Source: JAFGTF01 sp035527995 (lineage in GTDB: Bacteria; Spirochaetota; B62-G9; DRHN01). From it: a stretch of 27,319 bases of DNA. Position 1 is the first letter of the stretch, and each line of letters begins with the position of its first letter. Below the pieces are notes generated by a model. That model saw only the letters and a list, made by a program, of their open reading frames with translations, was not told the origin of the DNA and did not search any database. Position numbers and translations under genes: made by a program. Shown here in pieces: positions 1 through 7,723 of the stretch. The stretch covers positions 1 to 27,319 of the forward strand of contig DATKZJ010000018.1 of assembly GCA_035527995.1 (NCBI GenBank), read 5' to 3'.

Positions 1-2
1 CC

Positions 3-1340
3 GTAGAGCCGATCTACATGACGACGAGGGAGCAGCGTGAGGAAAAATTGAGGCATGCGGGACACAACCTTTTCTACATCCCGGCGCGTGACGTGATCAT
101 CGATCTTCTGACGGATTCCGGAACATCGGCTATGAGCGCGGCTCAGTGGGCGGGGATCATGAGGGGCGATGAATCATACGCCGGCTCCGAGAGCTTCTAC
201 AGGCTGGAGGAGGTGATCAAAGATCTCACCGGCCTCACATACATCATACCCACCCACCAGGGAAGGGCCGCGGAACGGATCCTATTCTCAGCCTGCGCGA
301 AATCGAACGCGGTTATTCCGAGCAACTCCCACTTCGACACGACGCGTGCGAATATCGAGTACTCGGGAGCGGAGGCTGTCGACCTCGTTACCGAGGAGGG
401 AAAGGTCCCTTCCCTCGTACATCCGTTCAAGGGGAACATCGATACGAAAAAACTGGAAAAACTGATAAAAGACCGCGGGCCGGAACGCATCCCGCTCTGT
501 ATGCTCACAGTGACAAACAACTCCGGAGGCGGACAGCCCGTATCAATGGCCAACATACGGGAGACGAGCGATATCTGCCGTTCCCATAAGATACCTCTCT
601 TCCTCGATGCGTGCAGGTTTGCAGAGAACGCCTACTTCATCAGAAAAAGGGAAAAGGGGTACGAGGGCCGGTCTCTGAAATCCATTGCCCAGGAGATGTT
701 CTCCTACACAGACGGCTGTACAATGAGCGCGAAGAAGGACGGTCTCGTAAATATCGGGGGGTTCCTCGGACTGAACAACCGGGAGTGGGCTGAAAAGGCG
801 CGAAACCTTCTTATCATGACCGAAGGGTTTCCGACATACGGGGGACTCGCGGGCAGAGATCTGGAGGCAATCGCCCAAGGGCTTGTCGAGGTCCTGGAAG
901 AGGAATACCTCAGGTACCGCATCCGGTCCGTCGAGTATCTCGGCGAAGGCCTGCAGAAGCAGGGAATCCCGATCATCCAGCCTCCGGGAGGGCACGCGAT
1001 CTATATCGATGCGAAGACCTCGCTCCCCCACATCCCGCAACTCCAGTATCCGGCCCAGGCTCTCCTCTGCGAGCTCTACACCCATGCAGGGATAAGGGGC
1101 GTCGAGATAGGAAGCGTGATGTTTGGAAAAAAAGACCCGCAAACCGGTGATGAGACACCCCATGAAATGGAGCTCGTCCGGCTCGCAATACCAAGGCGGG
1201 TATACACACAGAGCCATATAGACTACGTGATCGAGGCAGCCGGCGAGGTTTACACGCAGAAGGAAAATATTCAGGGATTGAGGATCGTGTACGAACCCCC
1301 TCTCCTGAGACACTTCACTGCCCGGTTCGAGCCCTTCTGA
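3..1340 (+). CDS. tnaA: Tryptophanase (tryptophan indole-lyase), 5' end cut by window
   Basis: PLP-dependent beta-eliminating lyase that splits L-tryptophan into indole, pyruvate and ammonia in the cytoplasm. The frame is open from base 3 through the ATG at 18, and the codons before that ATG read VEPIY, which fits the conserved family N-terminus. The true start therefore lies left of the window. Visible from the ATG at 18: LTDSGTSAMS (31-40), PTHQGR (79-84), DACRFAENAYF (198-208) and the PLP-lysine motif SAKKD (K240 by comparison with E. coli K270). Tyrosine phenol-lyase is the close relative. Two positions favour tryptophanase: the C-terminal VEIG has Ile where phenol-lyase has a substrate-binding Arg, and LRHFTARF carries the His (E. 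coli His463) where phenol-lyase has Phe. The middle part (MFSYTDGCTMSAKKDGLVNIGG) is more phenol-lyase-like. A weak terminator follows. Confidence 0.9.
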   Translation, partial: VEPIYMTTREQREEKLRHAGHNLFYIPARDVIIDLLTDSGTSAMSAAQWAGIMRGDESYAGSESFYRLEEVIKDLTGLTYIIPTHQGRAAERILFSACAKSNAVIPSNSHFDTTRANIEYSGAEAVDLVTEEGKVPSLVHPFKGNIDTKKLEKLIKDRGPERIPLCMLTVTNNSGGGQPVSMANIRETSDICRSHKIPLFLDACRFAENAYFIRKREKGYEGRSLKSIAQEMFSYTDGCTMSAKKDGLVNIGGFLGLNNREWAEKARNLLIMTEGFPTYGGLAGRDLEAIAQGLVEVLEEEYLRYRIRSVEYLGEGLQKQGIPIIQPPGGHAIYIDAKTSLPHIPQLQYPAQALLCELYTHAGIRGVEIGSVMFGKKDPQTGDETPHEMELVRLAIPRRVYTQSHIDYVIEAAGEVYTQKENIQGLRIVYEPPLLRHFTARFEPF

Positions 1341-1368
1341 TCCACGATCACCCAGGCAGGGTCTTCGG

Positions 1369-1387
1369 AAGGAACGGGGGTTCTTTT
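1369..1387 (+). terminator. Possible Rho-independent terminator after tryptophanase
   Basis: AAGGAAC (1369-1375), a GGGG loop and GTTCTTT (1380-1386) form a 7-bp stem with one G-U pair, ending in a T-rich stretch 29 bases after the stop codon. The stem is A/U-rich and the T-run short, so this is only a moderate candidate. Confidence 0.35.
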
Positions 1388-1821
1388 GATCGACGGATTC
1401 GGGAAAAACGCTATTGCATCCCGGCCGCTGCTTTCCGCCGATCGCTCGTCCCGACTCGTTCTAAAGTCCGGTTGGGCGGATAATCTTCACTCCCGCTTAA
1501 TTCCGAGGTCCCGCTCCGCTTCTAGGAAACAGCCCCTGCTCATGGGGTTATAGGCGGTGACCGCTTCCAGGAGAACACGCAAAAAGCTCAGATTATATTA
1601 CCCCGTATGAGGCATGCGGTCCTGCAGAAATAAATCTTTTTCTCATCCATCCTGTTCTTATTATATTGGACTTTATGCGATCGCGGGCAATAAGCCCGGG
1701 ATTGACGGTCCGAAGCATGCTATCGTTTCGGCACATGGGCTCTTTAAAAAACCGACGGTTTCAAAAACCGACGGATATTTCCGGACAATACCGGTTTCTC
1801 GAAGGCGGGACCTGAAGAAAA
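1388..1821. other. Non-coding stretch between tryptophanase and the lipoate-ligase-like gene
   Basis: I see no convincing gene in this stretch. It contains a small hairpin, CGGGC-AATAA-GCCCG (1684-1698), without a following T-run, and a direct repeat at 1747-1774. No clear sigma-70 promoter was found, but the start of the next gene at 1822 implies that one or a read-through transcript should exist here. Confidence 0.5.
1747..1774 (+). repeat. 12-bp direct repeat, 16-bp period
   Basis: AAAAACCGACGG occurs at 1747-1758 and again at 1763-1774, 48 bases before the start of the lipoate-ligase-like gene. The 16-bp period is not a helical multiple, so this could be a replication-slippage duplication rather than a tandem protein-binding site. 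Confidence 0.7.
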
Positions 1822-2529
1822 ATGTACATAGACGATAGTATCCTGGAAAGGCTCGACAGGGAAGGATCATACGCGTTCAGTGTATACGAACCGGACCGCA
1901 CCGAGGTGGTCCTCGGAAGATCGTGCAGGGCAGATGAAGATGTAATGGTTGCCAGATGCTTGGAGGACGGGGTGCCGATACTGAGACGGGCAGGCGGCGG
2001 GGGCACCGTTGTGCTCTGCCGTGGGGTTGTGGTCGTCTCGGTGGCGGGCAGTACCGATACACCCTTTGCCCTGAAACAACACATGACAGCGGTGAACGAA
2101 ACCATCATTGCAGGGCTTGCAGGCCTCGGGGTGGAAGGTCTCGCAATAAAGGGAATTTCCGACATCACAATAGGAAACCGGAAAATCCTCGGCGCTTCCC
2201 TGCACCGGAGAAAAAATACCGTGCTCTATCAGGGAGCGCTGCTCGTGGACCCCGACATGCATATATTTGAGAGGTATCTGAAGCACCCGAAAAAGGAACC
2301 CGACTACAGAGAACAAAGGTCTCATAATGAATTCCTGACCTCCCTCTCTCTCGAGGGGTATCGATCGGACAAGGAAAATCTCATCCGTGGTTTGGAAAAA
2401 GGACTGAGTGAGGGCCCCCCGTGGAAGGGGCTTTCGCAACGGAGCCGGGCTCGAACTAAAGTTCGATTGATCTTTAGGCCAATCTTATATACTTTATCCA
2501 CATGGCAAACGATCAACGTACAAGAATAA
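1822..2529 (+). CDS. Biotin/lipoate A/B protein ligase family protein
   Basis: Probable lipoate- (or octanoyl-) protein ligase or transferase, which would attach lipoic or octanoic acid to a lysine of 2-oxoacid dehydrogenase E2 or glycine-cleavage H protein. The family glycine-rich motif is RRAGGGGTV (residues 55-63), and the substrate-binding segment reads KGISDITIGNRKILGAS followed by YQGALLVD, matching the family pattern of a DI..GNRKI.G core. The protein starts with the short form MYIDDSILE and has 235 residues, lacking the C-terminal accessory domain of long LplA enzymes. The last 35-40 residues (after about 2410) are basic and Ser/Arg-rich and do not resemble the family. The other two forward frames close almost at once there, so the gene may simply have a variable tail or may have lost its original stop. 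It overlaps the next gene by 28 bases. A weak purine-rich stretch (GAAGAAAA) precedes the ATG. Confidence 0.78.
   Translation: MYIDDSILERLDREGSYAFSVYEPDRTEVVLGRSCRADEDVMVARCLEDGVPILRRAGGGGTVVLCRGVVVVSVAGSTDTPFALKQHMTAVNETIIAGLAGLGVEGLAIKGISDITIGNRKILGASLHRRKNTVLYQGALLVDPDMHIFERYLKHPKKEPDYREQRSHNEFLTSLSLEGYRSDKENLIRGLEKGLSEGPPWKGLSQRSRARTKVRLIFRPILYTLSTWQTINVQE
2451..2477 (+). promoter_or_regulatory. Two overlapping, mutually exclusive hairpins ahead of the AI-2E gene
   Basis: TCGAAC-TAAA-GTTCGA (2451-2466) is a perfect 6-bp stem. CTAAAG (2456-2461) can instead pair with CTTTAG (2472-2477). The two structures share bases and cannot form together. They lie inside the 3' end of the lipoate-ligase-like gene, 24 bases before the next ATG. 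A regulatory role is an inference. Confidence 0.3.
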
Positions 2530-3527
2530 TATCCATTGCCGCTTCCATAGTCCTTCTCATAATGCTTGTTCTCATCCTGAAGACCCTGAAGGGTATATTC
2601 ATTCCCCTCCTCCTCTCCATATTTATCACTTATCTCTTCGCACCTGTGGTGGAATTTCTGGCAAGGTTCAAGGTGCCGAGGGTATTGAGCCTGTTCATCC
2701 TGCTCATAACCATCTTTCTTATAGGGTTCTTCTTTGCCCGGATCGTCATCAACAACGTGAAGGACTTTATCGCATACTGGCCGTCCCTGGAAAATGAGGT
2801 GTTCAGAAAAACCGGGGGGTTTTTCGAGAGGTACATGGATCTCGATATCCGAAACATCACCAATTTCATCCGGAGCGCGAAAATCCAGGAGTTATTCTCG
2901 AATATATTCACAGTCTCATTCTCCGTAATCGGCAAGTTCCTTGTCACCATACTTCTACTCATATTTATATATCTTTCATACCACAACTACCCGAGCCTCA
3001 TCCGAAAGGCGTTCGATGCGGAGAAAGCCGACCGTATATTCAAGATAGTGGGAAACATCAACGAGCAGATCACAAGATACATATTCATCAAGACGCTCAT
3101 CTCAGCGGGAACAGGAGTGCTCACCGGTGTCACGTGCAAGCTCCTCGGAATCAAGTTCGCCGCGCTCTGGGGCTTTCTCGCGTTTCTTTTGAACTACATC
3201 CCGTACATAGGCTCTTTAATCGCGGTAATCCTCCCCATCATGCTCTCGTTCCTCCAGTTTCCCCACTCCTTCATCCCTTATCTGACGATCGTGGTGCTCA
3301 TACTGATCCAGATCGTTATCGGGAGCTTTCTCGACCCGGAGATCATGGGAAACAGGTTTAACCTCTCGCCCATCATCATCCTCATCTCACTCTTTTTCTG
3401 GGGTTACGTATGGGGGGCCGTGGGGACATTCCTTGCGGTGCCGATCACTGCCATCATAAAAATCGTCATCAGCAACATCGATTCGCTCCGATTCATCGCC
3501 GTACTGATGAGCAAGAAGGCGGACTAA
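2502..3527 (+). CDS. AI-2E family transporter (PerM/TqsA-type membrane protein)
   Basis: Polytopic inner-membrane protein of 341 residues, the usual size for the AI-2E/UPF0118 family. Members export autoinducer-2 or act as Na+/H+ antiporters or permeases of unknown substrate; which applies here cannot be read from sequence. An N-terminal pair of helices (residues about 10-30 and 33-55) and a third (60-85) are followed by a soluble amphipathic stretch (about 90-145). Then comes the membrane domain with the family hallmark LLNYIPYIGSLIAVILP (about 236-252) and a SFLDPEIMGNRFNLSPIIILISLFFWGYVWGAVGTFLAVP block near the C-terminus (positions about 282-320). The ATG at 2502 lies inside the tail of the preceding gene and has no obvious Shine-Dalgarno sequence. 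Two overlapping hairpins lie just upstream (2451-2477). Convergent with the next gene, 33 bases apart. Confidence 0.88.
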   Translation: MANDQRTRIISIAASIVLLIMLVLILKTLKGIFIPLLLSIFITYLFAPVVEFLARFKVPRVLSLFILLITIFLIGFFFARIVINNVKDFIAYWPSLENEVFRKTGGFFERYMDLDIRNITNFIRSAKIQELFSNIFTVSFSVIGKFLVTILLLIFIYLSYHNYPSLIRKAFDAEKADRIFKIVGNINEQITRYIFIKTLISAGTGVLTGVTCKLLGIKFAALWGFLAFLLNYIPYIGSLIAVILPIMLSFLQFPHSFIPYLTIVVLILIQIVIGSFLDPEIMGNRFNLSPIIILISLFFWGYVWGAVGTFLAVPITAIIKIVISNIDSLRFIAVLMSKKAD

Positions 3528-3560
3528 ACCGTTTCGCTTCCGCCACCTGCAGGGTCTTCG

Positions 3561-3968
3561 CTACTTCAGCTTCACATTTGCTCCATACTGATACATTTCC
3601 TTCTCTGTCTTCATCTCGAGCTGATCGATTATGATACACCCCTGCCGTTCCATGTCCGCCATGAGCGCGAGGAGCGCCTTCCTTGCTCTGGTCCCGCTGT
3701 CAGAGGTAAAAGCTATCGAACGCTTTCCTGAAATTCCTCCGGCCTTGCTCAGTGCGTCCTTCAGTTTCGACGGTGTCCGCACCTTGAACATCGACGGGGC
3801 GTATGTCCCGACAAAAAGCAGCCTGCAGGCGGCTATACCGCTGAATCTGTCGGATTTGTCGGGATAGAGAATGACCTCATCCCCCTGCGTTTCAATGCCC
3901 TTTTTCAGCGATACGGCGAGCTTTTCGATAAGGGGCTTCTCTGTGGAGTACACTATTCCTATGCGCAC
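3561..3968 (-). CDS. Flavodoxin-like hypothetical protein
   Basis: Small cytoplasmic protein of 135 residues with a flavodoxin-like pattern: a first beta strand RIGIVYST (2-9) followed by a helix, a second strand DEVILYP, a central strand LLFVGTYAP and a strand KRSIAFTSDSGT, with basic helices between. The phosphate-binding loop is not a clean T/S-x-T-G-x-T, so FMN binding is uncertain. The start is GTG at 3968, chosen because GGAGG stands five bases upstream and the first strand begins directly after it. It is divergent from the sugar kinase across a 216-base region with a strong hairpin. The fold assignment is moderate and the function unknown. Confidence 0.6.
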   Translation of the reverse strand: MRIGIVYSTEKPLIEKLAVSLKKGIETQGDEVILYPDKSDRFSGIAACRLLFVGTYAPSMFKVRTPSKLKDALSKAGGISGKRSIAFTSDSGTRARKALLALMADMERQGCIIIDQLEMKTEKEMYQYGANVKLK

Positions 3969-4048
3969 GCAAACCTCCGGAGTTTTTTTTAATAGTATGA
4001 CAGAAAGAACATAAACTCAAGGTTTAAACGAAAGAATGGGCTTTTTTA

Positions 4049-4076
4049 TTGCTCGGCCAGCTCGCTGGCCGAGCAA
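4049..4076. promoter_or_regulatory. Perfect 12-bp stem inverted repeat in a divergent intergenic region
   Basis: TTGCTCGGCCAG (4049-4060), loop CTCG, CTGGCCGAGCAA (4065-4076) form a perfect GC-rich hairpin. It lies between two divergently transcribed genes, so it should not be an ordinary end-of-gene terminator. A T6 run precedes it on the plus strand (4042-4047), which is the wrong side for a plus-strand terminator and gives an A-run on the minus strand. A second, degenerate copy of the right arm (TGGCCGGGCAGA) follows directly. Confidence 0.65.
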
Positions 4077-4124
4077 GATGGCCGGGCAGATGTCGAGATT
4101 TAATACGAAGTGTGCAGCTGACGC

Positions 4125-4154
4125 TTGTTTTCCATACGGTCCTCATAGTATAAT
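4125..4154 (+). promoter_or_regulatory. Sigma-70-type promoter for the sugar kinase gene
   Basis: The -35 candidate is TTGTTT (4125-4130), the spacer is 18 bases and the -10 is a perfect TATAAT (4149-4154). The predicted start of transcription near 4161 leaves a leader of about 24 bases before the ATG at 4185. Confidence 0.6.
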
Positions 4155-4184
4155 AGTGTCATATAAAATATGTGGAGACTCTTA

Positions 4185-5150
4185 ATGATAGAGGAGCTTT
4201 CGAACGGTCTGAACAGCAGAATCGTCACCGTGACACTGAACCCTGTCTTCGACAAGTCCCTGCTGATACCAGACTTCAGACCGGGCGGTACATTCATTGC
4301 GGAAGAATCGTTGACCCTCGCCGCAGGAAAGGGAGTAAATGTCTCGCGCGTTCTGAAAAACGTCTCTATAGATTCTATCGTCTCGGGGATCCTTCCCAGA
4401 GAGGGGAAAGATATCTATCACAAGCTCCTCGAGAGTGACGGGTTTACTCACGACTTTATCAGCACAGAAGGTGTCATTCGGACGAATGTCACAATAGTGA
4501 GCCGGGCACACGACGGTGAAACACACCTGCGTGAGAGAGGCCCAACGGTCCGTCGATCCGCGCTGGATCTCCTCAAAAAAAAGCTTGTGACTCTCATAGA
4601 GGACGAAACACTCTTCGTCTTTTCCGGGAGCATTCCGGAGGGGCTTCCTTCCTCTTCCTACGGGGATCTCATCGATGTCGTAAAGCGGTATGGCTGTTCG
4701 GCTTTCCTCGATACCTCGAAAAACGCCCTCCGAAATGCCCTCTCTTCCGGGCCGCTTTTCATAAAGCCTAACCTGAAGGAGGTTCAGGACGCCCTCGGCT
4801 ATCTCCCCGGAAACAAGGAGGAGCTGAAGAAGGCCTGCGCTGATTTTCACGCTCTGGGAATAGAGAACGTGATGATCACCATGGGAAAGGACGGAGTCGT
4901 GCTCTCGAGAAAAGATGAGATCGTACTCGCCAGGGTCGAAATATCCGCTCCGGTCAACAGCGTAGGCTCCGGAGATGCGGCCGTAGCAGGGAGCGTTATA
5001 GGAATCCTGAAGGGTCTCAATACGAAGTCTATAGCACGACTTGCCTGTGCATTCGGCGGAGCGAACACCCTCGTGTCGGGGGCAGGGATGTTTCGCTATA
5101 AGGACGTGGAACGGCTGTACGGCAGGATAAAGATCCTATCTCTTCGATAG
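4185..5150 (+). CDS. PfkB-family sugar-phosphate kinase, 1-phosphofructokinase type
   Basis: Ribokinase/PfkB-fold kinase of the FruK/LacC/PfkB subgroup, which would phosphorylate fructose-1-phosphate, tagatose-6-phosphate or fructose-6-phosphate to a bisphosphate. Visible hallmarks are VTLNPVFDKS near the N-terminus (about 15-24), the sugar-binding AAGKGVNVSRVL (about 45-56), KPNLKEV in the middle and the catalytic/anion-hole motif NSVGSGDAAVAG with the catalytic Asp near the C-terminus. The substrate cannot be fixed from sequence, and no PTS fructose genes are nearby. I chose ATG 4185 over an in-frame ATG at 4170 because GGAG at 4174-4177 is spaced seven bases from it. The last five codons overlap the convergent murJ gene. 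Confidence 0.87.
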   Translation: MIEELSNGLNSRIVTVTLNPVFDKSLLIPDFRPGGTFIAEESLTLAAGKGVNVSRVLKNVSIDSIVSGILPREGKDIYHKLLESDGFTHDFISTEGVIRTNVTIVSRAHDGETHLRERGPTVRRSALDLLKKKLVTLIEDETLFVFSGSIPEGLPSSSYGDLIDVVKRYGCSAFLDTSKNALRNALSSGPLFIKPNLKEVQDALGYLPGNKEELKKACADFHALGIENVMITMGKDGVVLSRKDEIVLARVEISAPVNSVGSGDAAVAGSVIGILKGLNTKSIARLACAFGGANTLVSGAGMFRYKDVERLYGRIKILSLR

Positions 5151-6704
5151 ACCCATCCGCTTCATGAATATCCTGACAAGCTCCATGATGTCCCGGTTTT
5201 TGAGGACAAGATTCAAAATGAGATAGACGAGGATTCCGAACAGAAGCAGCAGAAGGGTTAAACCTGCGTTATACACCCTGCTTTTTGCCATGATATCGCT
5301 AAAGAATCTCTTCGCGAAAAAGAGGCCGAGACCCATTCCGGAAGATGCGAGTAGGGACTTGCAAAAAACGATGACTGAAGACCTGTCCAAAAACGGCCCG
5401 ACCCTCTTGAAGAGAATGAAAAACAGCAGGAGGAAGTTACTGACTGCAGAGACAGATCCCGCGAGTGCAATCCCTCCGAGCCTCAGCGGCCCCGCAAGGA
5501 GCACACAGAGGACGATGTTTAACGACATGGCAATACCCCCGACCCATACAGGGGTTTTTGTATCTTTTTGCGAGTAGAACATCTGGATCAGCACCCGAGT
5601 ACCGCCGACTCCGCTTATCCCTATCGCCTGAAAGAGCAGCGCGTAGGAGACCATGACCGCCGAGTCCTCGACGAACTTTCCGTACCGAAACAGCATGTTC
5701 ACTATGGGATACCTCAGGATCATCAAACCGAAGGTCGCGGGGAATGTGATGAGAAAAGTCATTCTCAGCGCGAAGTTCAGTATGCGCTTCATCGCCTCCG
5801 GATCACCCCTCGAAGATTTCTCGGAAAGCGCGGGGAGTATGACGGTGGATATAGCGATAACGAACACTCCCAGAACCACCTCCACAAGCGTATTCGAGAA
5901 CCGAAGCGCGGCGACAGACCCCTCTTCCAGGTATGCGGCGATGAACTGCGAAATGAGTGCATTTATCTGGTACACTCCTGCTCCGACGGCAGCCGGCAGC
6001 ATGAGCAGAAACACCTTTCTCACACCCGGGTTTCCCCAACTGAAAGAGAATCTGTACCCCATGTCATGCCTCTTCAGAAACGGAACCTGGAAGAAGAACT
6101 GGAGAATCCCGCCGATGATCACGCCGATCCCGAGCGCAATCGAAGGTTCTGAAATCCGCATGCCGAGCCCGAACCCCACCGTGATGATCGATATATTGAG
6201 CAGTATCGGGGTACACGCCGAGGGGATGAAGACCTTGAATGTGTTGAGAATCGCCTGGGTAAGTGCGGCGAGGCTGATGAAGAGTATGTACGGAAACATC
6301 AGCCGCGTAAGAAAGATGGTAAGCTCCAGCTTCCCCGGAACGGCTGCATACTTTGGCAGAAAGAACCGCAAAACAGGCGCGATGCCCATAACGATACAGA
6401 CGCAGAGTATGAGAAAGCACACCAGGAGAGTAAAAAAACTGTGTACGAACTCTGATAACTCCCTCTTTTTCCCGCCTTCAACATAATCTGATAAAACGGG
6501 GACAAACGCTACGATGAGGGCCCCTTCCCCGACCAGTCTCCTCATGAGATTCGGAAATACAAAAGCGAGAGAGAACGCATCGGAGCTCCCTGAAGTCCCG
6601 AGCAGGTAACCTCTGAGCCACTCTCGTACGAGTCCGAATACCCTGGAAGTAAACGTAACAGCACTGATGCTGAATGCAGACCGGGCAATTTTTCTGTTCT
6701 CCAT
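5136..6704 (-). CDS. murJ: Lipid II flippase MurJ (MviN)
   Basis: Inner-membrane protein of the MOP superfamily that moves the peptidoglycan precursor lipid II to the periplasmic side. At 522 residues it has the usual length and about 14 hydrophobic segments across the whole chain. The N-terminal block SRVFGLVREW then SSDAFSLAF then PNLMRRLVGEGA is the MurJ signature. Arg21, Arg27, Asp42 and Arg55 match the essential cavity residues of E. coli MurJ (Arg18, Arg24, Asp39, Arg52). The ATG at 6704 is preceded by GAGGG at a seven-base spacing, and that ribosome-binding segment is part of a short tandem duplication. The gene stands alone: a 94-base gap separates it from the importer operon upstream, and it ends in a 15-base overlap with the convergent sugar kinase gene. 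Confidence 0.95.
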   Translation of the reverse strand: MENRKIARSAFSISAVTFTSRVFGLVREWLRGYLLGTSGSSDAFSLAFVFPNLMRRLVGEGALIVAFVPVLSDYVEGGKKRELSEFVHSFFTLLVCFLILCVCIVMGIAPVLRFFLPKYAAVPGKLELTIFLTRLMFPYILFISLAALTQAILNTFKVFIPSACTPILLNISIITVGFGLGMRISEPSIALGIGVIIGGILQFFFQVPFLKRHDMGYRFSFSWGNPGVRKVFLLMLPAAVGAGVYQINALISQFIAAYLEEGSVAALRFSNTLVEVVLGVFVIAISTVILPALSEKSSRGDPEAMKRILNFALRMTFLITFPATFGLMILRYPIVNMLFRYGKFVEDSAVMVSYALLFQAIGISGVGGTRVLIQMFYSQKDTKTPVWVGGIAMSLNIVLCVLLAGPLRLGGIALAGSVSAVSNFLLLFFILFKRVGPFLDRSSVIVFCKSLLASSGMGLGLFFAKRFFSDIMAKSRVYNAGLTLLLLLFGILVYLILNLVLKNRDIMELVRIFMKRMGLSKR

Positions 6705-6708
6705 ACGA

Positions 6709-6743
6709 ATCCCTCGTGACGTATCCCTCGTGACATCTCCCTC
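6709..6743 (-). repeat. Tandem 14-bp duplication covering the murJ ribosome binding site
   Basis: Read on the minus strand, GTCACGAGGGATAC is followed by GTCACGAGGGATTC, preceded by a third partial GAGGGA. Each unit carries a GAGGG Shine-Dalgarno core. Only the copy nearest the ATG is spaced correctly for murJ. Confidence 0.7.
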
Positions 6744-6798
6744 TTGGAGTACCGCTAGTCCTCGTATCGTCAGAACCAGGTGTAGTGATTAATCATGT

Positions 6799-7719
6799 TC
6801 ATGCGAAGTGACACGCGACATAGTGGCCCTTCTCCCGTTCGAGAAGCTCGGGCACTGTACTGCTGCATTCCCTCGGAAACCACTGCTTCTGAAAGAGCAC
6901 ACAGCTCGATTTGTAGATGCAGCCGCCCTCGGGCAGACGATCGAAGAATCCGATGCTCTTAGGGTTCCACAGGTACATCGTATACGGATGGAGAGGCTTC
7001 TCCCGTATCACCGAGATTCGGGCATACTCGACGATCCTTCCGCTGTACATGACAGCCACGGTGTGGCTCAGCATCTCGATTATCCTCAGGTCGTGAGAGA
7101 TGAAGAGGAGTGAAATATTTTTCTCCTGCTGGATGCTTAGAAGCAGGTTCGCGATCTGTGACTGAATCGACATATCGAGAAGGGCAAGCGGTTCGTCTGC
7201 TATTATAAACTGAGGCTCAACAGAGAGGACCCTCGCGATATCGAGGCGCTTGATTTCACCGCCTGAAAGGTTGCCGATGAAGTTATCCAGAGTTCCTCGG
7301 CTCAGGTTTACCCGGGAGATGAGAAAATCGATCCTCTCACGAAGCTCTCTCGGTTTTAAGTCATAGTACAGCTTCAGAGATTCCTTCAAAGCGTCGTACA
7401 CATTCATTCTTGGATTGAAAGCCGAGCTCGACTCCTGAAAGATCATTTGAAACTGTTTCCTCAGCGGCCGCAGCTCTTTCTCCTTCAGGCGTTCAAGATC
7501 CCTGCCCTGAAATCGAATCCTGCCGGAGTCAGGATCGATGAGCCTCAGAAGAATTCTTCCCACCGTTGTCTTCCCGCAGCCGGACTCACCCACGAGCCCG
7601 AGTGTCTTTCCTTCCTCTATGGAAAGGCTCACATCCTCGCACGCCTTTATTGTCTGTTCCGAGTGCGGGCTGGAGAAATATTTGTAAAGTTTATGTGCCT
7701 CGACTATCATGTCAGCCAT
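6799..7719 (-). CDS. Peptide/nickel-type ABC importer ATPase, OppF/DppF-like
   Basis: One of two nucleotide-binding subunits of the importer encoded upstream. Counting from the ATG at 7719: Walker A GESGCGKT (44-51), Q-loop Gln95 in QMIFQE, signature LSGGE (151-155), Walker B FIIADEP (171-177) and the switch His209 in SHD. The C-terminal part has the HPYT motif and several cysteines (GGCIYKSSC, RECSS, VACHF), like the Cys-bearing C-terminal region of this subfamily. The Walker B is followed by LALLD, the usual D-loop position. Start choice: ATG 7719 lies four bases after the stop of the preceding ATPase gene and gives a typical subfamily N-terminus. An in-frame ATG at 7734 overlaps that stop and is also possible. 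Neither has a clear Shine-Dalgarno sequence, so translation is probably coupled. Confidence 0.9.
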   Translation of the reverse strand: MADMIVEAHKLYKYFSSPHSEQTIKACEDVSLSIEEGKTLGLVGESGCGKTTVGRILLRLIDPDSGRIRFQGRDLERLKEKELRPLRKQFQMIFQESSSAFNPRMNVYDALKESLKLYYDLKPRELRERIDFLISRVNLSRGTLDNFIGNLSGGEIKRLDIARVLSVEPQFIIADEPLALLDMSIQSQIANLLLSIQQEKNISLLFISHDLRIIEMLSHTVAVMYSGRIVEYARISVIREKPLHPYTMYLWNPKSIGFFDRLPEGGCIYKSSCVLFQKQWFPRECSSTVPELLEREKGHYVACHFA

Positions 7720-7723
7720 TTTT

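Noticed and set aside
543..1313. Minus-strand frame of 256 codons opposite tryptophanase
   Set aside because: Antisense shadow of a strongly conserved enzyme gene; no domain and no ribosome binding site.
2414..2434. GCCCC/GGGGC hairpin as a terminator inside the lipoate-ligase-like gene
   Set aside because: Only a 5-bp stem with a short TTT tail, and it lies inside the open frame.
5653..6486. Plus-strand frame of 277 codons opposite murJ
   Set aside because: Antisense shadow of a conserved membrane protein gene; its composition mirrors the hydrophobic codons.
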